Source: Deroplatys truncata (taxonomy: Eukaryota > Arthropoda > Insecta > Mantodea > Mantidae). Taken from it: a stretch of DNA of 64,000 nucleotides. This document shows, one piece after another, positions 1 through 12,365 of this stretch. The position numbers were made by a program, and so were the translations under genes. The notes beneath the pieces were generated by a model. That model searched no databases. It was given only the letters and a program-made list of their open reading frames with translations, and was not told the DNA's origin. The DNA is taken from positions 9,671,501 through 9,735,500 of the forward strand of contig CM060990.1 of the NCBI GenBank assembly GCA_030765065.1, in the 5' to 3' direction. Numbering within the stretch: position 1 is the first letter of the stretch; the number at the start of each line of letters is the position of its first letter.

Positions 1-446
1 AAATGCTTTTTTAAGTTCTCTGTGGTCATGTTGAGTCTCCTGTCAGATAACACATTTTTCATATGAGAAAATGACCTCTCAACGCCGACAGAGGTTATTG
101 GAGGTCATTGTAGGATAGTATACTTCTCCAAAAACTGTGATAATGTAGGATTCTGTAATTTCCACAAAGGGATTCCGGCGCCGAGGAAAGCTTTACATAA
201 GTCGAATGCAAACTGTGATTTTCGACTCGAAGTTGCAATTACTGTTGGAAGCAAAGAAATCTTCCCAGTAGCCTTGGAAAGTGCATTTTTGTGTTCAATT
301 GTGCCGATATGCTGTGATATAGAATACTTCTTTTCGTAGTTCACTGACTGCTCGCATATCTTGCATGTGAGTACTTTACCGTCGGATCCAAAAGTATTAA
401 CGTAACTTTGTAATTTACTACGTAAAGAAACACTGAATTTCGGCAT
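1..446 (-). pseudogene. hAT transposase remnant (BED-finger N-terminus joined to C-terminal dimerisation tail)
   Basis: An ATG at 446 opens 113 residues with a BED-like zinc finger: CKIC at residues 28-31, then a His-x4-His pair near QHIGTIEH. The segment DLCKAFLGAGIPLWKLQNP follows, which is typical of the CGGBP1/hAT family. After FLEKYT the frame meets TGA at 105-107. The same frame then continues to the window edge with the hAT C-terminal signature (VERSFSHMKN, then LSDRRLNM). The several hundred residues holding the DDE catalytic core of a normal hAT transposase are therefore missing, and the two ends lie side by side. The copy cannot be catalytic. The gene runs off the left edge, so its C-terminus and 3' TIR are not seen. 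Confidence 0.75.
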
Positions 447-3329
447 CTTGCTGTTAGCTACAACGTCGCAATGAAAACTGAAAGAAAAACGAAGTTAGAC
501 CCGTACTCATTATTGCCTTTTAAAATAAACACAAGCGGTAATTTAAACGCTTTCTGTTATGTGTACATTTATTTGCGCGGCAGCACTCATTGTTGCACAG
601 AAAATAATGAACTGAATGAAGGACGCCTATGTTGTCTGCAACTTAAAGACAATAATATACATTCGGCGAACTAACTTTCATTGTCACGAAGTAACAGTTA
701 TTGAAATAAGGTGTACCTGAAGGAAAGGTTTAATAATTAATAAATAATAGGTAAATAATGGCAACAAACAGCATTTATTTCGTAAAATAGGCCTTTATAT
801 TTAAAAAGGCTGAAAAAGGCACCATAAAACTATGGCATTTCAATCACAAAGGTATAATTCGGACAGATTCACTTTCAAACTGAAGATGGATTTGACACAT
901 TTAAAAAGGCATTCTGCCTGAGTTGCGGTCTCTGATGATGACTATTAATAAACCCTTATTAATCACAGAAGCAGTATGAAGAAGTACTGTAAGACAAGTT
1001 TGGTAATCATAAGGAAATCTACCGATGATTTATCTTTGAATTTAGCCGAATTTCGAATATATTAAGATAGGTTTAGAAATAATATTAAAGAAACGTGTTT
1101 TTTTTCTACGGAAAATTTTACCTGCTCAAACTGAAATCATCTCACCCTCCAGACGCAAATTGGTGATTTTCTGCTCTGCCGGCGGTGAAATTAGTTACGA
1201 AAGCTGCACGTTTTTATGTAAGACTTTTACTGATTGCTATCGATTCCTTTTAGAAATTCTCATGCAATATCAGGACAAAACGTTGCAGAATATTACATAA
1301 ATTTATGGAATTACCAAAAACATGGAAATTTAATAATTCTAAGAAAAATGTATACTGAATTTCTTGTAAAAACATAGCCAAATAAGTGTTTTAAACAAGC
1401 ATAAGAGCAAAATGCTACTTTTTTCTGAAACCTCAATTGGGTTACAACACCTGACGATACTGTGATATTCAAAATTTTTGTTTTGGTTTTTAATTGTTCC
1501 ATACCGCGCTCATATCGGTGGCCTTTCACCTTCGAAACGTATAACATGTATATTTTAAAATATTTTTCAGTCTGGTATTGCAAGTTTACAAGCTTGAATA
1601 CATTTCTACAAATTAAATGCTTATTGAACCCAATTCAGAAGACTGATACTAATTATAAAATAACTTTTTAAAATATGCACAATAATATTGCCAATAAACA
1701 CAGTTTAATGGGTTACGATCTGAAAGCGTTAATAAACTCTTCTAGTTGGACATATTTAATAACTTCATGCAAGCTTTGGCTATACATATAAAAATGCATT
1801 TGATAAGTAGAGTGGAAGTAGTCATTTTAGCACCATATCTATGGAAGTTAATGTATTCCTACTTTTCAAGCTGTGACTAGAGTGCAAATGTGAACAGTGT
1901 GAGTGTTCTGATACACTTTATAAAGAAACCTGTGCTACTATTGTTTATACTAATAATCACGAAACAAACAAACTATAAAACTGGTTGCATTTTCAGTAAA
2001 ATGCTTGGTCAAAACTGATAGATGTCAGATAGGTTTGTATTATCAGAAAAAAAACATTAGGTTATATTTACAGTGCTATTTATAATACACCAAAACCTGA
2101 AATGTGCTTTACAGAAGCACAAAACAATTGAAAGTGCCTAATATAAAGATTTAATCACTGTAAAATCCAGTATTATATAAACTTTGTTAAATAAATTCGG
2201 AATAGGTACTTGATTCATAAAGTCTTGCATATTCTTCAGGTGTTCAGTGCGTTCCACTGATTTTGGACAACCAATTCCTTCTTCTCTCCAAGTTTCTGAG
2301 TTTCGACGGTAACCTATATCATTTAGTATGCTTTGTGCCCTAGTAATGTACCCGAAAGAACGGCAATCTGGCATTTTCACTAATAAATCAGGTTTGACAC
2401 AGCTGTTTCCTTATGCTTGTATTCAGGCAACCAGCCGAAGATGGCGCGCGGATACCACATGATCAGCTCTCCTGCAATCAGCAAGATAAATCAGTTGCTG
2501 GACTTTGTATATAGGGAACTTCAGGACAGGTTAGATTACAGCAAACATGGAAACAGTTTCTCGTCATAAATACCACTATATTGTTTCAAAATCATTGGCT
2601 GATATCAGAAACTACGGAAAAACAAGTACTCCATATGAAAGGAGAGAGAACTGTTTTAGGAATTGAGGACGTGAGCACTATACTCCTATGCACGATCATT
2701 TGACCCTCGGTATTAAATGTAAACACCGCTTAGAAGCTGCCTTTTCGCAAATCGGTAGTGCTTGCAAATTACGTTAATGTAAGAAGCGGGTACTTATCCA
2801 ACTAAACGTTAATCTGCTGTATCACCGGGGGCTGCGCTTCCTGCTACCTAGTTTTAGCTTGGTGCAAAGTTCAGCTGCTGTTATTTACTGGGAAAGTACA
2901 ACTGAGTAATGTGCCCTAGGTCACAGAAGGTCCCGTAAATTGTTCACAGCGTGTTGGTTTATTTAACAAATATATGTCAGCGGTTTCTTTTGCTCTTCAT
3001 ACTCTTAAGCGCGGTTTGATACTATATTTATCAGAGAAAATAACGCGTTAAATATCCCACACCTGCCAATTTTGGGGGGGAAAGTATTGCCCAGAAAAAG
3101 GAAGTTAATATAATATTTAAATGTATGTACCATGAAGAATTTACATCCCATCTATGGACATGCTTAACCCCTCTACCCGGAGATTAAGAGTCCGTGCAAC
3201 ATTGCATCCCTCCTTTGAGATATGAAAACTCGACCATTTGACATTGCTTGAAGGTTTTCAAGAATATTTGAATCAGACAAGAAGGTTTAATGGACGTTTG
3301 AACATCTCGCCATGCTTTTTAATTTTATT
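447..3329. other. AT-rich noncoding stretch
   Basis: Positions 447 to about 925 are probably the 5' flank of the hAT element upstream of its ATG, because runs of AAAGGC near 790-825 and 903 are common there in this family. Beyond that I see only AT-rich sequence with short chance reading frames, including an 80-residue one at 2138-2380 with no recognisable domain. Confidence 0.4.
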
Positions 3330-3600
3330 TCTGGTTCTTTAACTGCTATGCTTCTTAGCGCCCCATTCTATATTGGACCTCAAAGACCGGAAATTTTGCT
3401 CAGAGGCCTCTATCAGGCTTGAGGTTCTTTTACATGCCGTAAATCTACGACACGGGACCACCAGCTTTACTTGTCTTCTGAAGGAAGCCATGCTAAAGAT
3501 TTTAACCCCCTCCAAAAAATTCATCGCTCTCCGCCCGGTTTAAACCCGCGACCTCGGGAACTAGAGACTAGCATGGTACCTCTAGATCACGGAGGACGAC
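3330..3600 (-). repeat. SINE-like repeat, family A, minus copy
   Basis: On the minus strand a B-box-like GCGGGTTTAAACCGGG (about 3533-3550) is followed by a body that recurs in the opposite orientation at 5410-5620. Shared blocks include AGCATGGCTTCCTT and the TAGATTTACGGCA segment. The A box is poor, so the tRNA origin is inferred. Confidence 0.5.
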
Positions 3601-3725
3601 GCTCGCCATGGTAGCTCAAGCGGTAAGAGCATTGGCACCATGCACCGAAGATCCATGGTTGGAGTCCCGGCCATATGATTGAACTTTTCTCAAGTTTGAT
3701 TCAACTTTCCAAAAAAAACTGTCTT
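3601..3725 (+). repeat. tRNA-derived SINE, family B, plus copy
   Basis: The tRNA-like head has A box TAGCTCAAGCGGTAAGAG and B box GGTTGGAGTCCCGG. The tail starts ATTGAACTTTTCTCAAGTTTG and resembles the tail of the better-preserved copy at 52919-53092. There is no acceptor-stem pairing or functional tRNA fold, so this is a SINE and not a tRNA gene. Confidence 0.6.
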
Positions 3726-5095
3726 AAACAAGCGTTTCTTTTGTGCACATTTTAGTGATGCAGCTATCAGTTAGATCGCGCCTACCAGTTGGCAGTTTGA
3801 GGAGATACGGCGAGAAAAGGGGTACCGCCCTCGCCAGCGTAAACACCAGAAGAGGTATGGAGAGATAACCAGAATTTTCTGCAAGTTTCCATTCTCCCGC
3901 CTTCCTAATATTCTAGTATTCCCTGGAAAATTCCAGCGAATGTATGAGCGAATGCACTCGTGAGTATGTTAGTAAGTGGCCTAGCGAGATGCTCTTTATG
4001 CGACTTAAGGTGTTGGCTATTCAGTGCGTTCTCCGAGTGAGGTTGCGGCGACAGTTGGACGTACGAGTGCTGCTATTATGCAAGACATTAAGAGAGATCT
4101 TGTGTTCGACCCCAGGGTGTGAACCATCGGAAGAAGAGGATGCGTCGTGCGTAGGTATTTGTTTACGCCGCTACGTCGCGAAGAGAAGCGTTAGAGAAAA
4201 TCAAACTAAACCACAATAGTGGAGGGACAGTGAGAACTAAGCGAAGTGACAGTATGGATAGCATCATTTAAGTGCAGCACCAGAGTTAAAAATGTTATGC
4301 AATTCGATTTCTATATGCTTTGTTTGTTGCAATGATGTGGAGATGTGAATTGTAATTTGAATGTCGTACTACGTTGCTCAGGGTGTATATTGCTGATCTT
4401 GATGTCCATTGTTCACCTTTCAGTTCTCTCTCATTATCTTCACTGGGAACAGAATCTGTTATCATCTAATGGCTTGTGGTGCATACACCCATTAAGAGCG
4501 GCCCTCTAATGAATCAATTTTTATTCACGCACAGCAAAGGGCTACATAATCCGGGATTTTGGAATAATATATGCGTTCAATATCTGCAACAATAATTAAA
4601 CGCTTTTGTACTGGGTAAGAGGCTCCCTTTCCATTGTCAGGCTACGTACTTCTGGGATAAAATGCTTGACGTTTACATAATAGCAGTGAATAAATACGCA
4701 ATTCTGAACGTCGTTGCCATTTCATATAGAGATACAATTCCCCTTACATTTATATGAACTGAATCTCAACAAGCTGGGCATGGAGTTTTCATTCATTCAA
4801 ATGAAATCCTGGCTCTTTCGTATTAGATATGTGCACTTATTGTATGTTTATATGTAATTCATCCGATTTCAATATGACCCTGTCCATTTCCTAACACTAT
4901 GTCCTACTTTCTGATAAGTCCTAAAGACATTCGTAAGCATATCGCCAGAATTCACTAATGTGTTTTAAGACCCTGGATTTGACACCCCAAGCAGTACAAT
5001 ATATGACACTAGACCTATGTACAGGGAACGGACAGGACACCCTGCAGCTGTGCTTATCATCCCCTCAAGAAACGGATGAGGTGAAGGAACCGCAA
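3726..5095. other. Noncoding stretch
   Basis: I see no gene. A 91-codon plus-strand frame at 3944-4219 has no recognisable domain and lies between repeats. The rest is AT-rich unique sequence. Confidence 0.35.
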
Positions 5096-5290
5096 AAGAC
5101 TGCAGGCGCAAGCAGCTCGGCCTACAGAAAGGCGCAGAGGTCCCTAACGATTCCAAGTTTGATGACCCGGTCACACCGACGGGCTGCTCATGGAAGGCTT
5201 CCCTCTGACGGAACTCGGGAGAACTTGACGTGCCTGAGGCGGGTCAGAGAAGCTTGCCATCTGGCAGCGCTGAAAAGAACTTTTCAACGA
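5096..5290 (-). repeat. Interspersed repeat (SINE tail), inverted copy of 13760-13950
   Basis: Blocks such as GGCGCAGAGGTCCCTAACGA and GACCCGGTCACACC reappear reverse-complemented at about 13790-13950 (GTGTGACAGGGTCATCAAG, then AATCGTTAGGGACCTCTGCG). This shows a dispersed repeat. At 13.7 kb it follows a tRNA-like head, so this copy is probably a 5'-truncated SINE. Confidence 0.5.
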
Positions 5291-5409
5291 GCAAGCATCT
5301 GCGCCATCTGTCGACACCGACCGACACTGCACAGCCCCTAAATCTGCCCGAAAAATGAAAGGAGAAGCGCAATGATAGGAAATGTGGAAAAGTAAATTCG
5401 TTTTAAAAC

Positions 5410-5620
5410 ATAAACCATGCTAGCCTTGCAAACCCGGCGGAGGGCGATGGACCTTTTCGGGCATAAAAAAATCCTTAGCATGGCTTCCTTGGGAAGGGAA
5501 GTAAAGCCGGTGGTCCCGTGCCGTAGATTTACGGCACGTAAAATAACTTCAAGCCTGATAAAGGTGCCCAATATACAATGCGACGCTAAGGGCCATAGTA
5601 GTTAAAGAGCGTCCATAAAT
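5410..5620 (+). repeat. SINE-like repeat, family A, plus copy (5'-truncated)
   Basis: This matches the minus-strand repeat at 3330-3600 from the AAACCCGGCGGAGGGCGATGG block onward, including AGCATGGCTTCCTTGGGAAG and TAGATTTACGGCACGTAAAA. The tRNA-like head is missing. The two copies form an inverted pair about 2 kb apart. Confidence 0.5.
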
Positions 5621-5689
5621 AAAACTGAATTTAATTTAACCTTAATCCCAGCATTCGCCTTGATAGCTGGGGAAAACTACGAAAAGCCA

Positions 5690-6025
5690 TGGTTAGAGTG
5701 GCGGGCCGTATAACCCGACAACCAGCCGAAGGCCGAGGACGGAGAAAGTTCCACAAAGAGCATCCTTTTTCCCTGCCAGGCTGCACCGGATCATCATCCC
5801 CGGCACTTCCAACCCTGAAACTGACCTAACCGTGTGATGGATAAAGGAAATGATGAATGGAACGATATGGAAGGGCAGGGAATTCGGGATATGAGGGAAA
5901 CCAGTCCAACATTTGCCTGACAACGCTGGAAAACCCCGAAAAAATCCATAGGCCGGAGTGGGCGCTTGCCGGAAATGGAATCCGGGACCTCCCGAATGCG
6001 AGTCCACGGCGCCACCTAGCTCGGT
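5690..6025 (-). repeat. tRNA-derived SINE, family C, minus copy
   Basis: On the minus strand a tRNA-like head (GCATTCGGGAGGTCCCGGAT, then TTTCCGG) is followed by a body containing ATGGATTTTTTCGGGG. The same body follows the heads at 9349 and, more degraded, at 55227. The tail includes the TGGCAGGGAAAAAGGATGCT block also seen at about 9580. Confidence 0.6.
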
Positions 6026-6907
6026 TGAAGAGCCGAAATGCTCCTATGCTTTGTACAACGAAACTAAACATATAAAAGTAAGAAAATAGCAATGGATAAA
6101 GAAGCAATTAATGTGCAATTCTATCAGTATTAAAGAGGTTTTTGTAGTGTAGCAGCAGCAGCTCATTAGAATGTTGCATTTGATTGGATTTATTGCTAAA
6201 AGAAAATGACACAACCAAGTAAGCAGGCAGGTAAAAGCGGCGTTATCCCACAAAGTTGTAGGTAAGAACAGGTGCAGCGTGCAGCATCGAGATAGATCAT
6301 CCCTTGAAGAATACGCCACGGCATAGCACAGCACATAAATCCTAATAAAGCAAAACGTGGCGTAATCTGCCACAAGCAGCCTAACCGCTATATTATTTGA
6401 ATCTATGTAACGAGCTTAGTCTGTGGCCTGCTGCATTCATTTCTGAAAAATCTGCGTTTTCAGTCCATGACTATGTTAGTTAAGAAGAATACACCCCAAC
6501 AAAAAAACGAGATAACAGCAGTTACGTAGGTTTGCCCACCTTCTCAAAAGTCTTTGTGGGATATGGAGGCCATTCTGCATCTCTTTGATGCCTTGATATA
6601 GTGGATACGTTTTATGAAGCATGTAAAACTTTGACATTTCCCCACCATTATAGGATAATCACACAATGTGGTGATATTTGAATTGCTGGGATCCATACAC
6701 ACCAATTACATGTATAGCAAAGGTTAGTTATTTTGTACCTCTTAGTTTGGCGCCCTAATTGTCGCAGTGGTTCAGTCCCATATCCTAACCTCTGTAAAAC
6801 CACTATAATCTGACTTTGTCCACTTCCTCAATTCTATCACTGTTCTATGTTCTTATCTAATTCAACAACACCGGCAGTTCAGTTCACTAAGGTGAATTAG
6901 TTCAATT

Positions 6908-6937
6908 CTACGTCACTTCACTTTCTTCGTGACGTAG
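6908..6937. repeat. Inverted repeat with CRE-like arms
   Basis: CTACGTCAC (6908-6916) and GTGACGTAG (6929-6937) are perfect 9-bp reverse complements separated by 12 bases. Each arm contains TGACGT on one strand. It could be a hairpin or a paired bZIP-type site. No adjacent gene was identified. Confidence 0.4.
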
Positions 6938-7644
6938 GCTCTTCACGCTGGGGGTTTTACTTCTCTCGGGAGTCGCACACAGGACCTCCACAACCCGTCG
7001 CTCCGCAGTAACACTCGCTCTACTCGACAACAGCCGTCACCCATTCGCTCGAAGAATCGCATCTGAACTCGCTCGCTCACTGACTGAACAAATCAACTTA
7101 CACTTGACTTGCACAGACTGCTCTCGCGAGAAAGCTTGCTTATAGGCATTAGAATCTTTCACAGAACGCTATAAAACTATTTCGACACACGTTCTAGAGA
7201 AGGGGGAAATTTCCAGAAGGTTAGGATTATCTGTCGATAGCGCGCCAGCTGGAGCGTGGTACTTATCCTTATTCATTGCGATCGCTGTGGTGTCGTGACA
7301 ACAGGTTTTGCAAATTAAATAAGGTCTCCAACCCTGGAGGGCAAAGCTCAATGCAGCCGCACTAGACGTCTAGTTTCGACGGATGTTCTTAGGAACATAT
7401 TTTGCACATTCTTGATTAGTATAAGGCTCTGATAATAAATTCAAGGATTTGAATTTACTATACCCTTCATATTTCACGATATGGCGGCAATTGTTAGATC
7501 AGTATCATTTTAGGTAAATAACCTAAAACCAAAGTATATATAGCCCATTTCGTTCTGCAGTCCCACCTCCTGAGAAAAGGGCAGGAAATAAGTAACTAGA
7601 ATTTCCTGCCATTTAAAATTTTAAATAGGCAAAACATTATTAAT

Positions 7645-7649
7645 ATTGC

Positions 7650-7688
<39 letters not shown>

Positions 7689-7690
7689 CA
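7645..7690. repeat. (ATT)n microsatellite
   Basis: Uninterrupted ATT/TTA trinucleotide repeat of about 45 bases. Confidence 0.9.
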
Positions 7691-8247
7691 CTTGTGGTAC
7701 CAATCTATACATTTATTAAATACACAAGAACAAGATGGATTACAATTATTCATTTAATTGCATGTGTTGCAAATCAAACTTCTAGAAATATGCTCAGAAT
7801 TTATAGTTGAGTAGTAGAAAGGTAACAGTTTTACTTTTTGAAAACTTCTTCGTGTTTTAATATCACAAACTTTTAAGCCTGCATAAAGAATATTCTAAGC
7901 TAATTACTTATCCTTGAAAACTAAAATTTCACAACAAACATACAAAATCGTTTGTGAGTATATTGATATACTCGACCTCTGTGACAGCTCTTGACCGCAC
8001 CATATATGTCTACACGACAAAGCGGCCAAAGTAGGCATTTGATACTGTGAAGTTCAAGAGAATATCTGATTCCGGTTGATAGGTTATATGCAGATAATTC
8101 TGCATTTAGAAAAATTAAATACCTTCTATCACTGAAAACGCAAGTAATACTTCTTTGAAACGGCTTTACACAGACAACTAAAGTATGTCAAGTTCTCTAT
8201 GAGCTGCATATGAAACGCTTTATATTCGTTTGACAGTAACATCAACG

Positions 8248-8440
8248 AGATGGCCCCGCAGTAACATGTGAGGCTCACATTCAGGAGGTCCGGGTTTGCG
8301 TCCGTCGGGCCGGCCACTCTGACCTTGGGATTTTCGTGGTTTTCCTAGTTCGGTAGGCGAATGCTGAAGTGGTTCCGCTTCTAGCGCGAATATCCTTTCA
8401 ATCATTTCCTTGCAGCTGTTTCAGGGTTGTAGAATTAGGG
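8248..8440 (+). repeat. tRNA-derived SINE, family C-like, degraded
   Basis: The head CGAGATGGCCCCGCAGTAAC (A-box region) is followed by a B-box-like CGGGTTTGCGTCCG. The body contains GATTTTCGTGGTTTTCC and GCGAATGCTGAAGTGG, as in the copies near 13553 and 55227. Confidence 0.5.
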
Positions 8441-9348
8441 ACGGCGACGGGACGTTGGAGTTTACGGCGAGTAAGATTTCTCCCTGGCGTTTGGGCGGCG
8501 CGCTGCTGACCTTTCCTGGAGGGGACTCGTTCGTCCCGGCTTGAAGAGGCACGGGCAGGCCCGCACCGAAGTCAGAAATGGTGTCGATTTGCCCTTGCTA
8601 AATCGCATCGTCAACCCTTCCTTCCACGCATCACGCGAGTCACAAAGGTCCTACGTGCTCCAGTGGCTCCCACTTACTAATCCTAATATGAAACGGAAAC
8701 GTCGCCGTAACATTGCTCCTCATCTCTAATGTTTAATGTGAACAATAAGCAAGCACACGCAGGTTATAACGATGTAAACTCGCAATGGATCACTGTAAGA
8801 CGGTTGCTGTGATCAGCACAGCGTGATACATATAAAGTACAAGGTGAATGTGCTTGAGCTTGGGAGCTTCATGCAACACTTTTATGTTTCTTTCGGTTTA
8901 ACCTGGTTTGCCTCGCGTGCACGCTTGTTGAAAGCCTTCGCATTTAAGGGGTGTGAGGTATGTTCATGAATACGGATTTGTGTTGAACCATTCTTCCCTT
9001 GCTCTTGCAACGTATTCCTATTGATACACATATTTAACTTCACTAATCTAATGTATGAAGAAATGTACAAAAACAATTGATGAGGAATGGTGGCGTGATA
9101 CAATTTATAATCACTCCATAATCTTGCTGTAGACAAACATATGCACTTGAACAAATAACAACGTATACCTAATGAAGGATGCTCAAAATGACAAAATATA
9201 ATACAATACAACAGATTAGGTTTGGATGCACAACATTGCCTTAAGTAACGCATTCATGTTAATGTGGTGTTTGCTATCTTGAAGAAATCTGTTTACTGGG
9301 AGTTGGAGGTCGACAAAGAAAACCTTTTATGTTTATACATCCACTTAC
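8441..9348. other. Noncoding stretch
   Basis: I see no recognisable gene. The 123-codon minus frame at 8882-9253 is low-complexity and has no domain that I recognise. Confidence 0.35.
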
Positions 9349-9825
9349 CGAGCGAGATGGCTCAGGCGTTTAAGTCTGTGGCCCGTATTCGGGAGGTCGT
9401 GGGTTCGATTCCCGCGCCGACTTCATGACCCATGGATTTTTTCGGGGATCGCTAGTCGAATGCTGGGAAGGTGCATTACATCCCCCGAATTTCCTCTCCC
9501 TCCATTTCACCTACATTCTCATTTCGCTCCACCTTTCACCTTCTTGGTCCATTTCAGGGTTGAAACTTTCGGCGTTTTATGGCAGGGAAAAACGATGCTG
9601 TACGTAAAACTTCGTCCCCCGGAATGGGGGCGGTCTCCGAGTCCCGGGCCCCCCAGGGGATGTGTAAGCCCGCAGGGGGAGGGGAGCAGGTTGTACCAGC
9701 TGCCATCCGGCGAGTTTCAATCTGTAAAAGGTAAGGACTCTGTCTCCTCTCACCCCTCCCTTTCGGGGTCACTCTTCTGGGTCCCCCTCCGCAGTCAGTC
9801 CTAGGCCTATACATCCACTTTTCTT
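9349..9825 (+). repeat. tRNA-derived SINE, family C, longest copy
   Basis: This is the best-preserved family C head: A box TGGCTCAGGCGTTTAAGTC, then B box GGGTTCGATTCCCG. The body has ATGGATTTTTTCGGGG, a CT-rich block and GGCAGGGAAAAACGATGCTG. The frames predicted inside it are repeat-derived. The 3' end is approximate. Confidence 0.65.
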
Positions 9826-9934
9826 CCATGATTGTTCTCACGTTCCTCTCTGCAGTAATGTTGGTTTGGTTTAATTCTCTTTTTACTCTCGGTGGTCAGC
9901 AAGGGTCAGACTTAGCAACCACATAGCGATGATC

Positions 9935-10075
9935 AGTCAATGGTCTTTCAACCGGACGGAGATCGGGAGATCCGTGGTTCAAAGCCCGGCTATGGCGTTG
10001 AATTTTTCAGTCGTCTGATTCTACCTTTCCAACCCTGTCCAACACACGACTTGTGTGAAAGAACAATTAGTTCCT
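9935..10075 (+). repeat. tRNA-derived SINE, family B, plus copy
   Basis: It shares ACCGGACGGAGATCGGGAGA, the B box GTGGTTCAAAGCCCGG and the tail (TTGAATTTTTCAGTCGTCTG to GTGTGAAAGAACAATTA) with the minus-strand copy at 52919-53092. The A-box end is eroded. Confidence 0.65.
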
Positions 10076-11812
10076 TTCAACATAATGTTTACAAATTTGA
10101 GCACTGTCTTTCAATCTCTGATCATGAGAAGATAATTGGCTTTAACGCATCTGGTTTATATGTTGAGGGTAGCTCACATTTCTTATAGAAATGAGTGGAC
10201 ATTTCGTACTCCAAATGTGTAAATTGAACTGAGGTTCCACCTGCTCCAACATTACGTCTGTGCTTGTTCGTTAACATTGTCCTACTTCAAGAATGTTTTC
10301 TGCTCTTTGACTTGACGTTCTTCCTGAAGCTGCTATAAAGGAATACATTAGTTATAAGTAATCGTGTATCGTTCAGACTTTGACTCACTAGTTCACCGTA
10401 CTTATTGTGGCATTGTGATTTTCGTGTGAGGAAGCTGATGTTTCTCGTCTAGCTTTGGCAGGTATAAGTTATTTGAAATGAAAGGAAGTGTGGATAGGAG
10501 ATAAAAATGATAACCGTCCATTTCTCCTTAACTACTTATATGAAGTTGCAGACTGTAAATTAAATAATTTCCCTTCCCCGTTCCCGTCACACAAGACTTG
10601 CTTATTTTCGTTGCTTCTTGCTACTTATATCCTAGCCCTGCTCCCCTTTGCTTAATGTAAACCGGCAATAATATTTAACGCTTACATATTGCCCTTTGGC
10701 GCGGGGCTACAACCTGACATGACCACGATACGACACAAAATAACGAAGTTAATGCAGGTCTGAAAATGAACCCCGACCTGGACGAATTTTTATTTCACGC
10801 CCATTTTCTAGTCACATGATTTTTGAATGAAGTTATTGGCTCCAATGATAAATTTTACTACGCGCTTATTGGTTAACGTTATTTAGCGTCTTTTTGCCTG
10901 ATTACCGTTTCTGTGCACTTGACGGAGTTTTACAGTTTCTGGTGTTGTGCAACTAGCTCACTCTTCCTCGCCTCAAGCTCTTGTCCATCTTTTCCGGTAC
11001 TTGTTCCTTCGCTGGTTCTCAGTTTTCACAGCTTCCTTCTAATACCTTTCACTTTGCCCTCAAATACATGCTGCTTCTATATTATAATATTTCTGCTATT
11101 TAATTCATATATAAATTGAATAGATGGAAAAAATATATACATTCCACTTTTTATTATACTTCTGTTATTTAGCTTTATTTCTCTCGTATCTTATTTTATT
11201 CCCGTTTCCTTTACATTTTTATTCTTTATAATTTTTCGTTACTGCATTTAACTTTAATAGTTATTGCTGGGGGAAATAGTTCAACCTCAAATGCCCTTTA
11301 AGTGTGGTATTAATTTTTCACCTTGGGGGAAAAGTAATAGCTTGCTTGAAAATCGTAGTGAAAATAATGACCTATTCCCTGGCTTGAACTATAGGTAAAT
11401 CTTTCCCACAGGAATATATATAATTTCGTTCCGTGTATAAAGCTAGCGCGACTTGTTACCCATATCTTGTGTGCCGGGAGCTCGGTTTAAATACAAATTT
11501 GTTACGTAGAAAATACATAGAAAACATACACGTGAGCCTAGCGGCTGATCATTTTTGTTTTAACTGACAGATACATAATATTGGAAGCACAATAACATAA
11601 TTTACTAATTATATACATGTTTTAATTTTGTTTTGGCATATACATTTTGGCTACTGTGATCTGTGGTTCTTGCTACAGAAAACAAAATTGTACTTTGAAC
11701 CAATGGTGATTTTATTTTTCTCTTTCTGTTTACAAGTAATTTACTGTGCATATGTATATACATGCATTTTTGTCTGTTTGCATATCACACGGGTTTTCTA
11801 TTTTTGCGTTTT
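10076..11812. other. AT-rich noncoding stretch
   Basis: I see no gene or recognisable element. Pyrimidine-rich runs produce chance frames. Confidence 0.35.
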
Positions 11813-12365
11813 ACAATATTTACTACCCATCTGTCTGGTTGAAAATACAATATTTACTACCTATCTGTCTGACTGAAATTACAATATTTACTACCCATCT
11901 GTCTGACTGAAATTACAACACTAACTACCCATCTGTTTGGCTGAAATTACAATATTTACTACCCATCTGTCTGACTTAAATTACAACACTGACTAACTGA
12001 CTACCCATCTGTCTGGCTGAAATTACAATATTTACTACCCACCTGTCTGACTGAAATTACAATATTTACTACCCATCCGTCTGTCTAAAATTACAATATT
12101 TACTGCCCATCTGTCTGATTGAAATTACAACACTTACTACCCATCTGTCTGGTTGAAATTACAATATTTACTACCCATCTTTCTGTCTAAAATTACAATA
12201 TTTACTACCCATCGGTCTGACTGAAATTACAATATTACTACCCATCTGTCTGTCTAAAATTACAATATATACTACCCATCTATCTGACTGAAATTACAAT
12301 ATTTACTACCCATCTGTCTGACTGAAATTACAATATTTACTACCCACCTGTCTGACTGAAATTGC
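11813..12365. repeat. 34-bp tandem array
   Basis: About 16 head-to-tail units of roughly 34 bp, built on TTACAATATTTACTACCCAT followed by CTGTCTGACTGAAA. Units differ by point changes and small insertions, for example an extra ACTGA near 11996. There are no unique spacers. Confidence 0.85.

Larger units (their letters stand above)
6026..8247. other. AT-rich noncoding stretch with ATT microsatellite
   Basis: I find no gene. It contains a perfect inverted repeat at 6908-6937, a GC-richer block at about 6940-7140 of unknown origin, and an (ATT)n microsatellite at about 7645-7690. Confidence 0.4.

Noticed and set aside
2138-2380. 80-codon minus frame as a host exon
   Set aside because: The sequence looks peptide-like, but there are no recognisable domain, convincing splice sites or neighbouring exons.
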